Shown here: positions 60,561-64,000 of the stretch, in pieces | Position numbering within the stretch: position 1 is the first letter of the stretch | Layout: every line of letters begins with the position of its first letter | Assembly (NCBI GenBank): GCA_963775505.1 | Contig: CAVZIL010000008.1 | Coordinates: 310,001 to 374,000, forward strand | DNA from: JAIBJN01 sp963775505 | Lineage (GTDB): Bacteria > Actinomycetota > Thermoleophilia > Gaiellales > Gaiellaceae | Direction of reading: 5' to 3' | DNA length: 64,000 bases | Notes under the pieces: generated by a model | Seen by the model: only the letters and a program-made list of their open reading frames with translations | The model's database searches: none | Told to the model about the DNA's origin: nothing | Translations under genes and position numbers: made by a program

Positions 60561-61911
60561 CTACGCGAGCGTCGCGGCCTTCGGCTCGATGATCCCGCGC
60601 GCCTCGAGAATTGACGTGAGCGTCGGCTCGCCGAGCTCCTGCAGCCGGTAGGTGACGCGGAGAGCGGGCTTGTCGATCGAGATCACGCGCCGCAGGTCGA
60701 TCGGCGTGCCGATGAGGACGAGGTCGGCGTCCGAGCGGGAGATCGTCTCCCGCAGCTCCTCCATCTGCCCGCGTCCGTAGCCCATCGCCGGCAGCAGCTC
60801 GCTGACGTGGGGGTACGCCTCGAACGTCCGCAGGATGGAGCCGACGGCGAACGGGCGCGGGTCGACGAGCGCCGCCGCGCCATGCTGCTTCGCGGCGAGC
60901 ACAGCCGCGCCGTAGGTCATCTCGCCGTGGGTAAGCGTGGGGCCGTCCTCCACGGCCAGGACGCGCCTGCCGCGGATCTCGTCGGTGCGGCCATCCTCGA
61001 CGTGGAACGGCGAGGCGGCCAGGACGACCTCCGCCCGCGGGTTGACTCGGTGGATGGAGTCGAGCACGGCCTCGACGCCCTCCGGCGGCGCCGTGTCGGT
61101 CTTGTTGACGACGCAGACGTCGGCCATGCGCAGGTTCGTCTCTCCCGGGTGATAGCGGAGCTCGTGTCCCGGCCGGTGAGGGTCGCACACGACGAGGTGG
61201 AGGTCCGGCTTGATGAAGGGCGTGTCGTTGTTGCCGCCGTCCCAGACGATGACGTCGGCCTCCTGCTCGGCGCGGGAGAGGATCGCCGCGTAGTCGATGC
61301 CGGCGAAGACGAGGTTTCCCTCGGCGAGGTGCGGCTCGTACTCCTCGCGCTCCTCGATCGTGCAGTCGGCCGCGTCCAGGTCCTCGTAGCGCTCGAAGCG
61401 CTGCACGGCCTGCCTGCGTCAGGTCGCCGTAGGGCATGGGATGGCGGAGTACCGCCACGCGCTTCCCCGCCTCGCGCAGGAGATGGGCGACGTAGCGGGT
61501 CGTCTGGCTCTTGCCGGAGCCGGTGCGCACGGCGCAGACCGCGACCACGGGCTTCTCCGAGGGGATCATGGTCGCCCGCGGGCCGAGAAGCGTGTAGTCC
61601 GCGCCCGCCGCGAGGGCCAGCGAGCCGACGTGCATGACGTGCTCGTGAGTCACGTCCGAGTAGGCGAAGACGACCTCGTCCACCTGCTCGCGCCGCACGA
61701 GGGCGGCCAGCTCCTCCTCGGGGAGGATCGGGATCCCGTCCGGGTAGCGCGACCCGGCCAGCGCCGCCGGGTAGACGCGTCCCTCGATGTCGGGGATCTG
61801 CGTCGCCGTGAAGGCGACGACCTGGACGTCGTCGCGCCCCCGGTGGACGACGTTGAAGTTGTGGAAGTCGCGGCCGGCGGCGCCGGCGATCACGACCTTT
61901 CGCGGATTCAC
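60561..61911 (-). CDS. cDPG synthetase-like GTPase/ATPase (frameshifted)
   Basis: About 450 residues, similar to cyclic 2,3-diphosphoglycerate synthetase-type proteins (COG2403). The first frame carries KVVIAGAAGRDFHNFNVVHRG, QIPDIEGRVYPAALAGSRYPDGIPI, YSDVTHEHVMHVGSLALAAGADY and the P-loop VCAVRTGSGKSQTTRYVAHLLREAG. The second frame, after about 61411, carries DADVIVWDGGNNDTPFIKPDLHLVV, DVCVVNKTDTAP and TLTHGEMTYGAAVLAAKQ. One extra sense G at 61411-61413 would rejoin DLTQA-VQRFERYEDL. It is preceded by the zinc peptidase gene with a GTGA overlap and followed by arcC-argF. Confidence 0.8.
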
Positions 61912-63398
61912 ACCCCCACCTCCTCCTCGATTCGCTCGCCCACCGCGGCCAGCTCCAGCGTCGTCCCCGCCACCTGGTCGAGCAGCTCGGCCGCCGTGAG
62001 CCGCTGACCCTCGGCCCAGAGCTCGCGGAGGAGCGAGCCGGCCTCGGCGCGCGTGAACCAGGCCCGCCCGAGCTCCTCGCGGAGGTGGGACTCGATCTGC
62101 GTGTGGAACGCCCACGCGCGCAGGTAGCACGTGCAATAGAAGCCGTCGTCGACGTCTGCGAGGTAGTCGGCTCCGGACGGCTCGATCTTCGTCGCGTCGT
62201 GCAGCAACTCGACGTAGCGGCTGCGCATCGACTCGACCTCGACCTCGCCGTGGAGCTCCAGCTCGTACAGGAGCTTGCCCGCGTAGCGGCGCACGACGTA
62301 GAGGAGGCTGACGGCGGACTCCTCCGCGAAGTCCTCCGGCTTGGCGAAGTCGAGGCGGCGGGAGAGCCAGGCGGGGTCGTCGACGAGGTGCTCGAGGAGC
62401 ATCGCCCAGCCCTCGGTGACCGAGTTGTCGCCGAGGCGCCTGAACTCGACGGGGAGGTCGCGCGAGACGTGCGCGAAGTGCTCCGCGTGCCCCGCCTCGT
62501 GGAAGAACGCGTGCCAGTCGTCCGGCCCGCCCATCGGCTTGATCACGAGCTTGATCAGGTCCGGAACCTCGATCGGGGCGCAGAACGCGCGCGGCGTCTT
62601 CTGCGGCCTCGGCTCGAGGTCGAGCTGGACGTTTTCCTGTGCGCCGAGGTCGATGCCGAGCCCGTCGAGCGTCCACTCGAGGGCCGGCACCATCCGATCC
62701 GCCGGGAAGGCCTCGTCCCATTCGCTTCCGCGGAAGGCTCGCAGCACGTCGTGGCGGCGCGCCTCCTCGAGCGGCACGGCGACGCGCCGGCGCAGGAAGC
62801 GGTCGAAGGCGGCGACGTGCAGCCCTTCCGTCTCGTCCAGGAACGCCCTCGCCTGCGCGGCGAGCTCCTCCAGCGGGAAGCCGAAGCGCTCGTAGAGCTC
62901 GCGGTAGGTGGTCGCGCCGAGCGCGCGCGTTCCCTCGCGCCGCTTGGCGTCGAGCGCGATCCAGCTCGGCAGCAGCTGCTCCTCGGCCAGGTCCACGCGG
63001 GCCGCCTCGAGCCGCTCGCGCCGGCCCCGGTCCGGCTCGTTGGCGACGGTCGGCCGCAGCATCCGGTAGGGGATGTCTTCGCCGTCGACCGTTGCCGTGA
63101 GGGTGGCCTCGAGCCGGGCGATCGCCTCGGCCTCCCGGCGGGTGAGGTTCCCCAGGTACCCCTCGCAGGAGAAATGCCAGAGCTCGACCTCGCCGGAACC
63201 TCCCGCGGAGGCGTGCTCGGCCAAGCGCCTGGCCGCGTCGAGCGAGGTCAGATCGGCGAAGCGCTCGTAGATCGGCTCGAGCTCGAAGCTCTCCTTGAGG
63301 CCCGCGTAGTGGAGGTAGTACTCCTCGTCCAGCGCCGCGATGAAGCGATCCGCCTCGTCGCGGTAGGCGTCGAGGCTGCTCGCTGGGGCCGTCGCCAT
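61908..63398 (-). CDS. M3-like zinc metallopeptidase
   Basis: A 496-residue peptidase. The zinc motif is FFHEAGHAEHFAHV near residue 305 (two His and the catalytic Glu), and the third ligand is the Glu in LGDNSVTEGWAMLLEHLVDD near 330. The N-terminal part has EEYYLHYAGLKESFELEPIYERF and ELWHFSCEGYLGNLTRREAEAIARLE, resembling oligopeptidase-type peptidases but outside the classical M3 subfamilies. The stop overlaps the GTG of the cDPGS-like gene (GTGA). The start ATG overlaps the divergent YjbQ promoter region. Likely cytosolic; substrate unknown. Confidence 0.85.
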   Translation of the reverse strand: MATAPASSLDAYRDEADRFIAALDEEYYLHYAGLKESFELEPIYERFADLTSLDAARRLAEHASAGGSGEVELWHFSCEGYLGNLTRREAEAIARLEATLTATVDGEDIPYRMLRPTVANEPDRGRRERLEAARVDLAEEQLLPSWIALDAKRREGTRALGATTYRELYERFGFPLEELAAQARAFLDETEGLHVAAFDRFLRRRVAVPLEEARRHDVLRAFRGSEWDEAFPADRMVPALEWTLDGLGIDLGAQENVQLDLEPRPQKTPRAFCAPIEVPDLIKLVIKPMGGPDDWHAFFHEAGHAEHFAHVSRDLPVEFRRLGDNSVTEGWAMLLEHLVDDPAWLSRRLDFAKPEDFAEESAVSLLYVVRRYAGKLLYELELHGEVEVESMRSRYVELLHDATKIEPSGADYLADVDDGFYCTCYLRAWAFHTQIESHLREELGRAWFTRAEAGSLLRELWAEGQRLTAAELLDQVAGTTLELAAVGERIEEEVGV

Positions 63399-63420
63399 GG
63401 GTCGCGTAGGATACCCGCCC

Positions 63421-63819
63421 GTGCGGGAGATCCAGGTCACGACCGAGCGCAAGACCCAGCTCCTGGACATCACCGCGAAGGTGCGCGAGGCGATCGGCTC
63501 GGACGCGGGCGGAAGCGCCGCGCTCGTCTTCGTCCCGCACACGACCGCGAGCGTGACGATCAACGAGAAGATCGACCCGGACCTGCTCGACGACTTCGAG
63601 ATGGCCCTGTCCGAGATCGTCGAGGAGGGCTGGTCGTGGAAGCACGTCGACGCCGACGGCCCCAACGCGCCGTCCCACATGCGCGCTTCTCTTCTCGGCC
63701 CGCAGGTGCTCGTCCCTCTGCACGAGGGCGAGCTCGCGCTCGGGACCTACCAGGGCATCTTCTTCTGCGAGTTCGACGGCCCGCGCTCGCGGAAGGTGTA
63801 CGTCTCGGCCCTGATCTGA
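63421..63819 (+). CDS. YjbQ-family secondary thiamine-phosphate synthase-like enzyme
   Basis: A 132-residue YjbQ (UPF0047) protein. EIQVTTERKTQLLDITAKVREAI opens the fold, LVFVPHTTASVTINEKID near residue 42 and PNAPSHMRASLLGPQVLVPLHEGELALGTYQGIFFCEFDGPRSRKVYV give the active-site His and the ring Arg. Family members have weak thiamine-phosphate synthase activity; the natural role is not settled. GTG 63421 was chosen; upstream sequence is antisense to the peptidase start. The stop TGA overlaps the ATG of the next gene. Confidence 0.9.
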   Translation: MREIQVTTERKTQLLDITAKVREAIGSDAGGSAALVFVPHTTASVTINEKIDPDLLDDFEMALSEIVEEGWSWKHVDADGPNAPSHMRASLLGPQVLVPLHEGELALGTYQGIFFCEFDGPRSRKVYVSALI

Positions 63820-64000
63820 TGCCGGACCGGCTCACCGCCGACGAGCTCGCGAGCCGGGCCGGGCAGCCGCCTGCGCTCGTCGAGCGGCTCGTCGCGCTGG
63901 CGATCCTCCGCCCGGGCGAGGGGGAAGCCTTCGGGCCCGGCGACGTCGCCGTCGTCAGGCTCCTCGTCGCCTTCGAGGAGAGCGGCATCGCTCTGGAGCA
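63819..64000 (+). CDS. Probable adenylate/guanylate cyclase-type regulator, N-terminus (partial)
   Basis: The ATG overlaps the YjbQ stop (TGATG) and the frame is open to the window end (60 residues). TADELASRAGQPPALVERLVALAILRPGEGEAFGPGDVAVVRLLVAFEESGIA resembles a MerR-like helical regulatory module found before class III cyclase domains in related actinobacteria. The catalytic part lies outside, so this assignment is a weak inference. Confidence 0.5.
   Translation, partial: MPDRLTADELASRAGQPPALVERLVALAILRPGEGEAFGPGDVAVVRLLVAFEESGIALE

Overview
The window is about 70% GC with dense, short-spaced genes, many GTG and some TTG starts, and strongly G/C-biased third codon positions. The gene families (paired DivIVA coiled-coil proteins, F420-type PPOX protein, NrtR, PspC, neutral zinc peptidase, MreB, GroES-like protein, actinobacterial-type small membrane proteins) suggest a deep-branching Actinomycetota chromosome. 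My best guess is class Thermoleophilia (Gaiellales or Solirubrobacterales); this is an inference from gene style, not from a marker gene. There is no rRNA, CRISPR array, transposase or integrase, and one tRNA (Ala-UGC).

Layout. 1-12.3 kb: a response regulator and the start of a membrane histidine kinase, purine nucleoside phosphorylase, a minus-strand run (two DivIVA proteins, FAD monooxygenase, leader ORF, isochorismatase-fold hydrolase), a 3-hydroxyacyl-CoA dehydrogenase, a lone urocanase, small enzymes, and a subtilase followed by a stand-alone propeptide-like inhibitor. 13.1-18.7 kb: the most unusual locus, a lasso-peptide-like RiPP cluster. A plus-strand operon (RRE-like/PRMT-like methyltransferase, PqqD-type RRE protein, HPr-kinase-like protein, nucleotidyltransferase-like protein) converges on a minus-strand precursor peptide and an asparagine-synthetase-like cyclase, with a strong hairpin between precursor and cyclase. 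No B2 leader peptidase or exporter is present. 18.9-24.3 kb: dodecin, a PLP enzyme, hydrolase, cupin, DMT transporter and an amine-oxidase-like flavoprotein. 24.4-27 kb: an RtcB RNA-ligase locus preceded by a promoter, hairpins and two unrecognised small genes.

27-39 kb holds envelope and signalling genes: zinc peptidase, MarR/MFS pair, GH25 lysozyme, L,D-transpeptidase, a heavily frameshifted DUF255 thioredoxin-domain gene, a nicotinamidase/NrtR pair around a palindromic operator, an Rpf-like protein and a GAF-GGDEF diguanylate cyclase. 39.7-44.7 kb: MreB, tRNA-Ala, PspC, LigD-type polymerase domain and small enzymes. 44.8-51 kb: ACC deaminase, then zwf-pgi-gnd (glucose-6-phosphate node and oxidative pentose phosphate pathway), a MetE-like methyltransferase and a long imperfect inverted repeat. 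51.2-56.5 kb: a DUF1800-DUF1501-cupredoxin secretion-type operon and an orphan contractile-sheath-like gene coupled to a polysaccharide deacetylase. 56.5-64 kb: GroES-like protein, AMIN-type lipoprotein, small metallopeptidase, rhomboid, argF-arcC, a cDPG-synthase-like GTPase, a large zinc peptidase, YjbQ and the start of a probable regulatory gene.

Six otherwise well-conserved genes carry one frameshift each, and one gene carries many. Nearly all single shifts can be explained by one extra G in the sense strand, often inside a GG run, so base-calling or assembly error is a serious alternative to real gene decay.
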